A DNA stretch of 14,354 nt from Oligoflexaceae bacterium (GTDB lineage: Bacteria; Bdellovibrionota_B; Oligoflexia; Oligoflexales; Oligoflexaceae), in NCBI GenBank assembly GCA_947474445.1, contig CANJJY010000062.1, positions 1 to 14,354 of the forward strand, given 5' to 3'. Position 1 is the stretch's first letter. Every line of letters starts with the position of its first letter. Below the pieces are notes generated by a model. That model had not been told where the DNA came from. It saw nothing but the letters and a program-made list of their open reading frames with translations, and did not search any database. Positions 1 through 7,459 of the stretch are shown in pieces. Both the position numbers and the translations under genes were made by a program.

Positions 1-2230
1 GAACGAAATGTTCCTTAACGCCGCTGCGCCGCATGCCCGCTTCGAGCTTGTCGACTATGGGACCCCATTCCTTATTGAGCGACCAGGCGCCGATATGCTT
101 ACGGAGTTGATCGGCTTCGCCCGGACTGAAATCACCGACGGCGATCGCGATGCGCATGACCTGCTCTTGAAAGATAGGAACGCCGAGAGTGCGCCTGAGG
201 ATGGGTTCCAACCGTGCATCAGGATAGATGACCGGTTCGAGTCCCTGACGACGCCTGATAAAAGGATGAATGAGCCCACCTTGGATAGGACCCGGGCGGA
301 TAATACCGATCTGAATGACGAGATCGTAGAATGTGCGCGGCCTCAAGCGCGGGAGCATGGACATCTGAGCGCGTGATTCAATCTGAAACGTGCCGACCGT
401 GTCGCCTCTTTGGATCATGCGATAGGTGGCGCCATCTTCTGCCGGGATCGTATGCAGGGCGAGGGCAATATTCTCATGTTCGGCGACGAGATGCATGGCT
501 TTACGCAAGACGGTGAGCATTCCCAGGGCTAAGACATCGATTTTGAAAATGTTGAGATACTCGATATCGTCCTTGCTCCACTGGATCACGGTGCGTCCAG
601 GCATCGTCGCTGGCTCCTGCGGGCAAAGTTCATCAAGCGATTCCTGGGTGACGACAAAGCCGCCTGAGTGGATGCCCATGTGGTGTGGAAAACCCGTGAT
701 GCGGCGCGCCAGTCGCTCCCAGAGAGCCCAGGGAATGGCTCCTTCCGGTGCCACCGGCTCACCGGCAGGGGTTTGAGGTCTCAGATTGTGCGGCGTCTCA
801 CTGGAAAAACGATGTTCTTGCAGACGGGCCGCATCCTGCAGCGCGGCATCGGCAATGCCGAGCGCCTTGCCGACAAAACGGAGGGCACTCCGGCGACGAA
901 AGGTGATCACGTTAGCGACCATAGCAGCTCGCTGCCGTCCATAGCGCTGGTAGATATATTGAATTACCTCTTCCCGTCTTTCATGCTCAAAGTCGACATC
1001 GATATCAGGTGGATCGCCCCGTTCGCGACTGATAAAACGCTCGAAGAGAACATCAAAGCAACTCGGATCGACCGCCGAGATGCCGAGCACAAAGCAGATT
1101 GCCGAGTTGGCTGCCGAACCGCGACCCTGGCAGAGGATAGCCTGAGTGCGCGCCCAGCGCACGATATCCCACACCGTAAGAAAATAATCGGCAAAACCGA
1201 GTTCGACGACCAGCTTGAGTTCGTATTGCAGCAAGCGTGCGATAGCGGGGGGAATCGCTCCCTTATAGCGCTGACCGGCAGATTGCCAGATGAGTTCTTC
1301 CAGATAGGTGTGCGCCGTGTAACCGGGAGGCAGGAACTCCTGAGGATAATGATAGCGCAATTGAGCCAGGCTAAAATCAAAGCGCTCGGCTAGCTCCTGC
1401 GCGTGACAGAGCATGCGCTCCCCATCGCCGAAACAAGCGTAGCGCTGCTGCAAAAGATCGAGGCTTTGCAGACAGCGCTCACTGTTCACAAAAAGATGAG
1501 GAATCACCTGGTCGACCGCTTGATTCAAACGGATCGCCTGCATCACGTCGCATACTTCCTTGCTGTCCGGCTCGTGAAAATAAGCATCCTGACTGAATAG
1601 GCAGGGAATATCGAGTTCTTGACTCAAGCGCAGCGTCGGAGAGATCCACGCGTCTTCGATAGGATTTAGGTGACGACTGAGGATAAGATAAAAGCGGCTA
1701 GGGAAGATAGCGCGCAGCTGTGCGTAGCGGGCAGCGACAACCTCGCGCGGGCAACGTCGTATCAAGCCGCGCATGGGTTGCAGACAGATCAAATCAGAGG
1801 TCGCGGCCGCGCATAGAGTGGCCAGAGGGAGCACCGCTTGATTTTTGCTCTCGCGATGGGCGAGCGTCAAGAGGTGGCACAGCTGGCCATAACCCTTTTG
1901 ATTGAGAGCATAGAGAACCAGCGTATCGCGAAAAATCAAAGGCCGTTCATGATCGGCCTGCAGATGTACCTCGGCTCCATAGAAGAGAGAGAGGGGCATG
2001 CTGCCACTGGCACTTCGCTCGCGCTGGCGGCGGTACGCGCGTACCAGGCCATAGACCCCATCGTAATCGCACAGACCGAGACCGGCATAGCCGAACTCAT
2101 GAGCCCGATCGATATAGTCTTCCGGATGCGACGCCCCCATGCAAAAGCTGAAATTACTGTGCGTGAGCCACTCATGCCAGATCATCGTCATAGAAGGCAG
2201 CGAACGTAGGTGTAGGGCAGCATGATCCAT
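1..2230 (-). CDS. dnaE2: Error-prone DNA polymerase DnaE2 (ImuC), partial, C-terminus off the left edge
   Basis: This is the polymerase subunit of the LexA-controlled ImuA-ImuB-DnaE2 translesion machinery, a C-family enzyme that copies damaged templates and causes induced mutation. The first 743 residues are visible; the family is usually just over 1000 residues, so roughly the last third is missing. An N-terminal PHP domain begins around HSNFSF (residues 24-29) and GASHPED. The catalytic palm carries PPDIDVDF at 407-414, giving metal-binding D409 and D411, and FKIDVLALG with the third Asp at D565. This matches the spacing of D401/D403/D555 in E. coli DnaE. The ATG at 2230 is the most upstream start possible because a TAG codon lies directly before it. 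No good ribosome site is visible, and M14 or M16 would fit the family's usual N-terminus better. It follows imuB by 36 bp, so it is probably co-transcribed and perhaps translationally coupled. The PHP metal site looks altered (L22 where the family usually has His). Confidence 0.95.
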   Translation of the reverse strand, partial: MDHAALHLRSLPSMTMIWHEWLTHSNFSFCMGASHPEDYIDRAHEFGYAGLGLCDYDGVYGLVRAYRRQRERSASGSMPLSLFYGAEVHLQADHERPLIFRDTLVLYALNQKGYGQLCHLLTLAHRESKNQAVLPLATLCAAATSDLICLQPMRGLIRRCPREVVAARYAQLRAIFPSRFYLILSRHLNPIEDAWISPTLRLSQELDIPCLFSQDAYFHEPDSKEVCDVMQAIRLNQAVDQVIPHLFVNSERCLQSLDLLQQRYACFGDGERMLCHAQELAERFDFSLAQLRYHYPQEFLPPGYTAHTYLEELIWQSAGQRYKGAIPPAIARLLQYELKLVVELGFADYFLTVWDIVRWARTQAILCQGRGSAANSAICFVLGISAVDPSCFDVLFERFISRERGDPPDIDVDFEHERREEVIQYIYQRYGRQRAAMVANVITFRRRSALRFVGKALGIADAALQDAARLQEHRFSSETPHNLRPQTPAGEPVAPEGAIPWALWERLARRITGFPHHMGIHSGGFVVTQESLDELCPQEPATMPGRTVIQWSKDDIEYLNIFKIDVLALGMLTVLRKAMHLVAEHENIALALHTIPAEDGATYRMIQRGDTVGTFQIESRAQMSMLPRLRPRTFYDLVIQIGIIRPGPIQGGLIHPFIRRRQGLEPVIYPDARLEPILRRTLGVPIFQEQVMRIAIAVGDFSPGEADQLRKHIGAWSLNKEWGPIVDKLEAGMRRSGVKEHFV

Positions 2231-2266
2231 CTAAAGCTCAGGAGGCGCGCGTATTGTAAAGAATTC

Positions 2267-3715
2267 TTAGCCATAGATGCCCTGGAGAAAACACTGACCT
2301 TTGGCATCTCTAAAAATCCAAAAGATTTGTTCTTGCGATACGACCTGGTAATAGTCACGCACGGTATTGCCTTGAGCCAGCCACCACTTGTCCATCGTGC
2401 GTTCACGAAACTTCCAGAGAAGACTCTGTCCCGACGAGCTCCATGGCTGAGGCTTTTGCATCAGAAAAAGAGGGCGATGCCGACCGAGATAATGCAGAGG
2501 CGGTAGATAAGTATCCTCCAGCGGCTCCGTATCTGACAGGGAAGTCAAGGCAAAGGAATCTTCCGGCACCCAATCTTCGCGGACGCGATAGGCTTCAAGC
2601 GGTCGATCGAGCTGGTTTTCAAGAGTCAAAAGTTCTTCCCATTCCCCTTTGTCATCGGCAAAGAGGCTTTTACGTTGGGGCAGAGGTCTGAGCGTTTGAA
2701 GGATGCGAAGCTCCCAGGAGACAATCCAGGGAGCCTCCTCGTGGCGCTCTCTGAGAGAGCGCATGGTTTGTTGAAAAGCGTAGAAAATTTGGAGTAGAGC
2801 TGTCCTCTGATGCGGGGATTCAGAGTGAAGGCAATGTGGATGGCGAAATAGGACGGATATTGGGATTTCTTGAAGGGAATAGAGGACAATCCGCCACTCC
2901 AAATTCAGGATACGCTCTCCTTTCTTAAAAGAATCTAAGACACAAAAACGATTCAAATCCTCACGTAAAAAGGGTTCAAGAACTTGCCAGTCATTAAGAG
3001 GGAAATCTAAATGCCGGGTTCGTATCAAAGGTTCGCGGATGACGAAGGGATGCCAGGGGAACAGTGCGGTCTCAGCCCAGAGGCCCTCGCTGCTGGATGA
3101 GCTATGAGGCAAAGAATAGGTCATCTCCCAGAGCTGAGCGAGGAGGCTTCCAAAGCGTCGACGGAGTTGCGCGACAGGCATGCTTTTCAATTGCCCAGGA
3201 CTGTCGCAGGCCAAGCGACGCAAAGCCAATTGCATCGCTCGCTTATAACGAGGGAAAGCTGTCTGCACAGGGCTCGTGCTATGCGAGGCATAACGCTCGG
3301 CTGCCGCCCACCACATATCCCAGCTCAAGGACGACAGAAGATTATTCCCTATGCGTTGGGATTGGGTGGTCAGCCCAGAAAATTTTTTCTTTTCCAACAT
3401 TTTGACCAAGAGAATGGCCTGCCAGGGATGATGGGCCAAGGCGCCTTGATAATCAGGGGAGAGGCTCAAGCGCTCGAGCGTTCTTTGCAGCAGTTGACTG
3501 AGAGTGAGCTGACTGCTGTGTGCTTGAAGCGACCAATAGCTCAGGCACGGCCTCAGGTCGAGCAGCCACAGATCGTCTTCCCACAGCATCAGACGGGGCG
3601 TCAGAGCTTGAAGATCTTCAGCCTTGATGTCGGTCGCGCGAAGTGCCAGAAAGCAGAGCGATGACGCGGGTACTGCATCGAGGGTGTCGTTAGGAAAAGA
3701 AAGAAGAGAAGTCAT
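2267..3715 (-). CDS. imuB: ImuB, inactive Y-family polymerase homologue, N-terminally shortened
   Basis: ImuB is the hub of the mutasome: a catalytically dead Y-family (DinB/UmuC-like) protein that links DnaE2 to the sliding clamp and to ImuA. The 482-residue product shows family landmarks in order: FLAL (22-25), TPRL...LWLLDL (39-54, end of the palm), a helix-hairpin-helix-like stretch with RRLACDSPGQLKSMP and RRRFG (166-189), then the ImuB C-terminus with WVPEDSF (382-388), GRHRPLFL (411-418), RDYYQV (453-458) and FWIFRD (465-470). QRKSLF at 347-352 sits where the family has its clamp-binding motif. Only about 14 residues separate FLAL from TPRL, where typical ImuB has roughly 80, so part of the palm and fingers appears missing. 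The reading frame stays open upstream to 3901, but that stretch overlaps imuA, resembles nothing in the family, and would overlap by 143 bp. ATG 3715 follows an AGGGA about 8 bases upstream and leaves a 43-bp gap after imuA. Called from family resemblance read by eye. Confidence 0.85.
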   Translation of the reverse strand: MTSLLSFPNDTLDAVPASSLCFLALRATDIKAEDLQALTPRLMLWEDDLWLLDLRPCLSYWSLQAHSSQLTLSQLLQRTLERLSLSPDYQGALAHHPWQAILLVKMLEKKKFSGLTTQSQRIGNNLLSSLSWDMWWAAAERYASHSTSPVQTAFPRYKRAMQLALRRLACDSPGQLKSMPVAQLRRRFGSLLAQLWEMTYSLPHSSSSSEGLWAETALFPWHPFVIREPLIRTRHLDFPLNDWQVLEPFLREDLNRFCVLDSFKKGERILNLEWRIVLYSLQEIPISVLFRHPHCLHSESPHQRTALLQIFYAFQQTMRSLRERHEEAPWIVSWELRILQTLRPLPQRKSLFADDKGEWEELLTLENQLDRPLEAYRVREDWVPEDSFALTSLSDTEPLEDTYLPPLHYLGRHRPLFLMQKPQPWSSSGQSLLWKFRERTMDKWWLAQGNTVRDYYQVVSQEQIFWIFRDAKGQCFLQGIYG

Positions 3716-3758
3716 AAAAGAGTCCCTGAGTTGATGATGGCAGCTTTTCCGACAGACT

Positions 3759-4367
3759 CTAAAAAGTCGGGATAGGCCACATGATCTGACGTGGTCTGCG
3801 TCCCTTGACAATCTTGGCGAAAATGCGCTGCTGCTGCAGGTCATGCCAACAATTGACCCGCATCTTGGCCCATACATTGCCGCGGTTGGGCGAAAGAGCA
3901 TGGGGTCTCAAAATGATCAGCATCTGCTGCTGGCGACGAGCCTGTCGGGCAAGAAAAGCGCAATCATCATCAGCGAGTCGCTGCGGTGCATCGATCACGA
4001 TGATGCGGAAAAAAGGTGAAAGAAAAATGGGCTTCAAATCATGCAAAGGTTGCTGGGCTCGAGCGAAGCGAATCCAATTCAGATCGAGACCCCGCGCTTG
4101 CCAGGCCAGAGGATTGATGCTTATATCGGACTGCCCGTAGATCCAAAGAATCCAACAGGGCTCCGTCTGCTGGGCGCGTATGAGAAACCACAGAATAACT
4201 TCGCGCAAAGATTGGCCCCAAGGCATGCCCCACTCACTGAGTTCCCCCCAACGAAGACCGCCATCGAGGAACTCGTCGAGGAGTGGGTGACCGCTCGACA
4301 AATGGCTGGGCGGCAGGGCATGAAGAGCCATTTCTTTAAGTTGTTCTGGGGATTTAGGTGTCAGCAT
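3759..4367 (-). CDS. imuA: ImuA, RecA/SulA-like mutasome protein
   Basis: ImuA is the RecA-like accessory protein of the ImuA-ImuB-DnaE2 mutasome; it interacts with RecA and ImuB and modulates induced mutagenesis. The 202-residue product shows the family entry motif SSGHPLLDEFLDGGLRWGELSEW (residues 24-46), a RecA-like beta strand RIIVIDAP (121-128), FLARQARRQQQMLIILRP (138-155) and a basic end, KIVKGRRPRQ (185-194). The Walker A region reads GMPWGQSLRE, without the GK[ST] needed for nucleotide binding, as is common in ImuA. Identification rests partly on its place directly before imuB and dnaE2. The frame is open to an upstream ATG at 4511, but that would put the palindrome and promoter inside the coding region, and the extra 48 residues look unlike the family. 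I therefore use the ATG at 4367, 17 bp downstream of the proposed operator. It is the first gene of the operon. Confidence 0.82.
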   Translation of the reverse strand: MLTPKSPEQLKEMALHALPPSHLSSGHPLLDEFLDGGLRWGELSEWGMPWGQSLREVILWFLIRAQQTEPCWILWIYGQSDISINPLAWQARGLDLNWIRFARAQQPLHDLKPIFLSPFFRIIVIDAPQRLADDDCAFLARQARRQQQMLIILRPHALSPNRGNVWAKMRVNCWHDLQQQRIFAKIVKGRRPRQIMWPIPTF

Positions 4368-4384
4368 TGCCGCCCTCACGATTA

Positions 4385-4402
4385 ACCATACAATAGTATG
4401 GT
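4385..4402 (-). promoter_or_regulatory. Candidate LexA operator upstream of imuA
   Basis: ACCATACAATAGTATGGT is a perfect inverted repeat with two 7-base arms and a 4-base spacer. It ends 17 bp before the imuA start and covers the proposed -10 element. Position and symmetry are those of a repressor operator, and imuA-imuB-dnaE2 operons are classically LexA-controlled; lexA itself lies about 2.4 kb away. The inner TAC-N4-GTA recalls the TTAC-N3-GTAA box reported for Bdellovibrio bacteriovorus LexA, with a spacer one base longer. Binding by this LexA is inferred. No second copy was found elsewhere in the window. Confidence 0.7.
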
Positions 4403-4426
4403 ATAGAGCTCTCTCTCGCTCGTCAA
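4398..4426 (-). promoter_or_regulatory. Putative sigma-70 promoter of the imuA-imuB-dnaE2 operon
   Basis: On the minus strand TTGACG (4426-4421, five of six matches to the -35 consensus) is followed after 17 bases by TACCAT (4403-4398, four of six matches to the -10 consensus). The -10 lies within the palindrome, so a bound repressor would block polymerase. The predicted transcription start would fall just before the imuA ATG, leaving a short leader. Confidence 0.5.
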
Positions 4427-4604
4427 CCCTTCTCATCCTTTCTTCGCGCGCACGGCAGTATTGACTTTTAGACATTGAGAGAGAAACGCAGGACGAACCC
4501 TCCAAGATCAATCGATCTATGTTTATTTTATGTCATAGGACCAAGCGACGCCTCGCTCGCACCCATTAAGATCTGCTCACGTTTGCCGAAAGGGTAAAAG
4601 ACAC

Positions 4605-4610
4605 GAGGAG
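4605..4610 (+). promoter_or_regulatory. Ribosome binding site deciding a TTG start
   Basis: GAGGAG lies 5 bases before the TTG at 4616 and is the reason this non-ATG codon is taken as the start of the CHASE2-SpoIIE gene. Confidence 0.7.
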
Positions 4611-4615
4611 ATAAG

Positions 4616-6724
4616 TTGGCCACAATCACCGAAAAAAACGAAAATAAACACCGACGCGATTCTCAGCGTCTGTTTGCGTTGATCTGGGTTTTTTGGGTCC
4701 TCCTCCTCGTTCTCATTACGCCGACCGTCGTGCATGAATCCATCCGCAACTCCATCTCCGACCCCGTCCTCTTTCGTGTGCGTCATCTCCTGCAGAAGAC
4801 GCCGCCTCTCTCACCGCATCTCAAGATTATTGCGCTCGATGATAAGACCAAGGATTTCCTCAAGAAGCCCGAGCTCACGATGGAAGATCTCACGCTTCTC
4901 CTCGAGAACATCGCCAGGCGAAAGCCAAAAGCCATTCTGATCGATGCGCTGCTCGGCACTCTGCCTCTGCTCTCCAGAGACGATGAGCGGCTCTCGCGCG
5001 ACGATGAGAGTGCGCGTGAAAAACTGAACGCCCGCCTGCGCGCGATCACCGATGCCCCCATTTACACTGGTCTGTCCATCGGCGAAGTCGACAGTAATCT
5101 GCGTTCGCCCGATCTATTCACCGACGATAAATATGGCATCGAATCGATGCTGGAAGGTGACAGAGAAGCAGGGCGGCGATTCATCAAGAAGTCTGTTTTG
5201 CCCCGTACCGGTAACATCACCGTTTATGACCCCGCCTACGAAGGATCGTTTACCAAAGTGGGCCATCTCGGGATTGAACGCTATGGTGCGATTATTCCTC
5301 TGCTCAACTACAAAGATAAATATATCTTTCCGCACATCTCACTCTACGCCGCCGATCGCATTGCGGTGGAAGATGGGCTGGTGATCAACGGTGTACCCGT
5401 CCCTCTCGACGAGAATGGCTCCATCTCCGTCAACTATCGACCGCTCAACATGTATTACGAATCCAACAACATGCGTAGCTTGCGCCTCCCTCTCATCCGC
5501 GCCAGGCAGCATCAGGAAGAGACCGGGGTCGAGCCCGGCGATGTCGTCATCATCGTCTATAACTTCTTCACCGGCGCCACCGACTTTATCGAAGGTACAC
5601 CCTTCGGCGATATGCCTGGCGGGGTCATCGTCTCGACCGTCGTCGATTCCGTCCTGCAAAATAACTGGCTGAGGCCCATGGACTATCAGGGTCTGCAAGT
5701 TCTCATCGTCATCATGGGCATGCTCGGCAGCTTGATTGCTCGAAAGACGGGACCCGTCCAATTTTGGGGAATTCTTATTCTCCTCGGCGGAGCCTACTTT
5801 CTCTTGGTCAATTACCTTTTCAGCTACCAGAATATCCTCATCTCTTGGATCCTGCCTTTGGCAGGCCTCATCGGTGGTGGGACCGTGCAGTACATCTACA
5901 ACCGACTCGGGACAGAGTGGAAAGCCATCGCTCTCGAAAACCAGTACCTGCATGAACGCGCGCTGCGCCTCGAAGAAGAGAAGTCCAAGATCCAGCTGGC
6001 GGAACGATTGAACCTCGGCCGTGCTGTCCAGGAGATCCTCTTGCCCTCACACAAAGAGCAGGGTTTTGGCCCCTTCCGCTTTTCGATGAGCTATATACCC
6101 GCGCAGGAGATGAGCGGTGATTGGATCTATCTATGGGGCAAAGGCGAAGGCGAAAGACGCATTCTGCTTGGCGATGTAGTCGGTAAGGGACCATCGGCCG
6201 CTATCCCCGTCGCTGTTATCATCGGTATCCTTGGGGAATGCGAACGCCTGAATATGCCGATGACCGATACGCTCCAACGCCTCAATCAACGCATCATCGA
6301 ACTCTTCGATCGTCAGATCACCTGTTCCTGTACGGCGATCGTCCTGCACGAGAAGGGCCGCGCGGAAATATTCAACGCTGGATCACCTGGTTGGATCCTG
6401 AAGGGAAGGGAAAAATCCCGGCACATCCCTCTCCGCTCGTCGGCGCTCGGTATGACGAGCACGGCGCTGTTTGTCAGCGAGGAGATTCACCTCAAGGAAT
6501 CGACGCTGCTCTTTACCTTCACCGACGGTTACATGGAGGGCGGCCGCGCTCTGCGCCGCCTGATTCAAAAAATTGATCAAATCGACGAGCTGCCCCAGCT
6601 CGAAACCCTGACGACGATGCTCGATGAAATAGGTAAAGATTTTCGCTTGGAAGATGATCGATCGCTACTGATGGTCCATGCCTATGGAACAGCACAGAAG
6701 AAAACCGAGCCAGCAGCGTCGTAG
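4616..6724 (+). CDS. Membrane CHASE2 sensor fused to a SpoIIE/RsbU-type serine phosphatase
   Basis: This is a 702-residue transmembrane signalling protein predicted to sense something outside the inner membrane and dephosphorylate a cytoplasmic target, typically an anti-sigma-factor antagonist. In order: a charged N-terminus, TM1 (about 19-39), an extracytoplasmic CHASE2 region (about 45-355) with IIALDD and KPKAILIDALL, three closely spaced membrane segments (about 358-375, 382-403 and 407-428), a helical linker rich in Glu and Arg (434-465), then a PP2C-like SpoIIE domain. The phosphatase motifs are SGDW (D502), GDVVGKGPSAA (D520), NAGSPGW (587-593), FTFTDG (D637) and EDDRSLL (D680/D681), so the metal-binding aspartates are intact. 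The TTG start has a strong ribosome site. It is transcribed away from imuA and converges on lexA 30 bp downstream. No partner (STAS or anti-sigma kinase gene) is visible, so the target is unknown. Domain calls are by motif reading. Confidence 0.88.
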   Translation: MATITEKNENKHRRDSQRLFALIWVFWVLLLVLITPTVVHESIRNSISDPVLFRVRHLLQKTPPLSPHLKIIALDDKTKDFLKKPELTMEDLTLLLENIARRKPKAILIDALLGTLPLLSRDDERLSRDDESAREKLNARLRAITDAPIYTGLSIGEVDSNLRSPDLFTDDKYGIESMLEGDREAGRRFIKKSVLPRTGNITVYDPAYEGSFTKVGHLGIERYGAIIPLLNYKDKYIFPHISLYAADRIAVEDGLVINGVPVPLDENGSISVNYRPLNMYYESNNMRSLRLPLIRARQHQEETGVEPGDVVIIVYNFFTGATDFIEGTPFGDMPGGVIVSTVVDSVLQNNWLRPMDYQGLQVLIVIMGMLGSLIARKTGPVQFWGILILLGGAYFLLVNYLFSYQNILISWILPLAGLIGGGTVQYIYNRLGTEWKAIALENQYLHERALRLEEEKSKIQLAERLNLGRAVQEILLPSHKEQGFGPFRFSMSYIPAQEMSGDWIYLWGKGEGERRILLGDVVGKGPSAAIPVAVIIGILGECERLNMPMTDTLQRLNQRIIELFDRQITCSCTAIVLHEKGRAEIFNAGSPGWILKGREKSRHIPLRSSALGMTSTALFVSEEIHLKESTLLFTFTDGYMEGGRALRRLIQKIDQIDELPQLETLTTMLDEIGKDFRLEDDRSLLMVHAYGTAQKKTEPAAS

Positions 6725-6754
6725 ACAAGACGAGCCGAACAAGAAACCCCAATA

Positions 6755-7432
6755 TCAAGCAAAACTATCGACAAAACTCCGCTGCAGAGCCACCACGCGG
6801 CCCAGGACCTCAAAGCTCACCCTGTCGGCATACATCAGATCAAAATCGGGATTTTCCGGCTTCAGAAACCAGCCCGACCGCTGTTCAAACATCAGCCGCT
6901 TGACCGTTGCGCTGCCCTCGACCTGAGCGACGACGATCGAACCACTCGGCGCTTCTTCCTGCTTATGGACGACCAACCAATCCCCATCTAAGATCCCGGC
7001 CTCCACCATACTCTCGCCTTTGGCCTGCAGGGCAAAAAGACGATCTTCCTGGCGAACCCAACGGGGGACGAGCGATGTTGATATACGCAAAGTACCTGAG
7101 GGGTCTTCGATCGCTTCGAGAGGAAGCCCGGCAGGCACCGAGCCCAAGCAAGGAATAAGGAAAGAGTCGTCGTGATTGCGTCGACTGAAGAGCTGCACAC
7201 CCAGATATTTTTTACCTTGATCGGAGAGAGTCAGAGAGCGAGCCGACTGTTTTCCGGGAATCGTGAGATAGCCCTTTTTACGCAAAGAAGCGATCACGTC
7301 CTGAGCCGAACCGACTGCTTTATACCCCATGAACTCACACAGCTCGCGGAGAGTGGGAGCATAGCCGACACGGTCCGTATGCGTACGAATGAAATCAAAA
7401 GCTTTTTGTTGGCGCGTAGTCAGCTTTTCCAT
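6755..7432 (-). CDS. lexA: LexA SOS repressor (S24 self-cleaving)
   Basis: LexA represses DNA-damage genes until RecA filaments stimulate its self-cleavage. The 225-residue protein starts with the winged helix-turn-helix LTTRQQKAFDFI (4-15), close to E. coli LTARQQEVFDLI. The scissile bond falls in SVPAGLPLEA (Ala101-Gly102). The catalytic dyad is Ser141 in KGESMVEAGILDGD and Lys178 in ATVKRL. It is longer than E. coli LexA (202 residues), mainly through an extended linker around residues 66-95. The recognition helix region AVGSAQDVIASL (39-50) differs from the E. coli SPNAAEEHLKAL, so a different operator is expected. The start ATG has AAGGTG 5 bases upstream. The gene begins 27 bp after the end of the M48 protease gene on the same strand, suggesting co-transcription. 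I see no copy of the imuA palindrome just before lexA. Confidence 0.95.
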   Translation of the reverse strand: MEKLTTRQQKAFDFIRTHTDRVGYAPTLRELCEFMGYKAVGSAQDVIASLRKKGYLTIPGKQSARSLTLSDQGKKYLGVQLFSRRNHDDSFLIPCLGSVPAGLPLEAIEDPSGTLRISTSLVPRWVRQEDRLFALQAKGESMVEAGILDGDWLVVHKQEEAPSGSIVVAQVEGSATVKRLMFEQRSGWFLKPENPDFDLMYADRVSFEVLGRVVALQRSFVDSFA

Positions 7433-7459
7433 GCGTTCACCTTATGCTGGTCGCTGCTG

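Noticed and set aside
668..1393. Plus-strand open frame of 241 codons
   Set aside because: It lies antisense to the palm region of dnaE2, whose catalytic motifs are intact on the minus strand; its translation shows no domain.
3716..3901. N-terminal extension of the imuB reading frame
   Set aside because: It overlaps imuA in another frame, is unlike ImuB, and cannot supply the missing fingers region; ATG 3715 with AGGGA upstream is preferred.
4514..4535. CTATG...CATAG inverted repeat in the region upstream of the CHASE2-SpoIIE gene
   Set aside because: Only 5-bp arms in an AT-rich stretch, expected by chance; no match to the imuA palindrome.
4970..5011. Short near-tandem repeat encoding LSRDDER/LSRDDES in the CHASE2 region
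   Set aside because: Only two 7-residue copies with diverged codons; a small local duplication in a loop and no wider repeat structure.
5339..5953. Minus-strand open frame of 204 codons rich in Asp and Glu
   Set aside because: Shadow of the CHASE2-SpoIIE gene; low-complexity acidic translation typical of an antisense frame.
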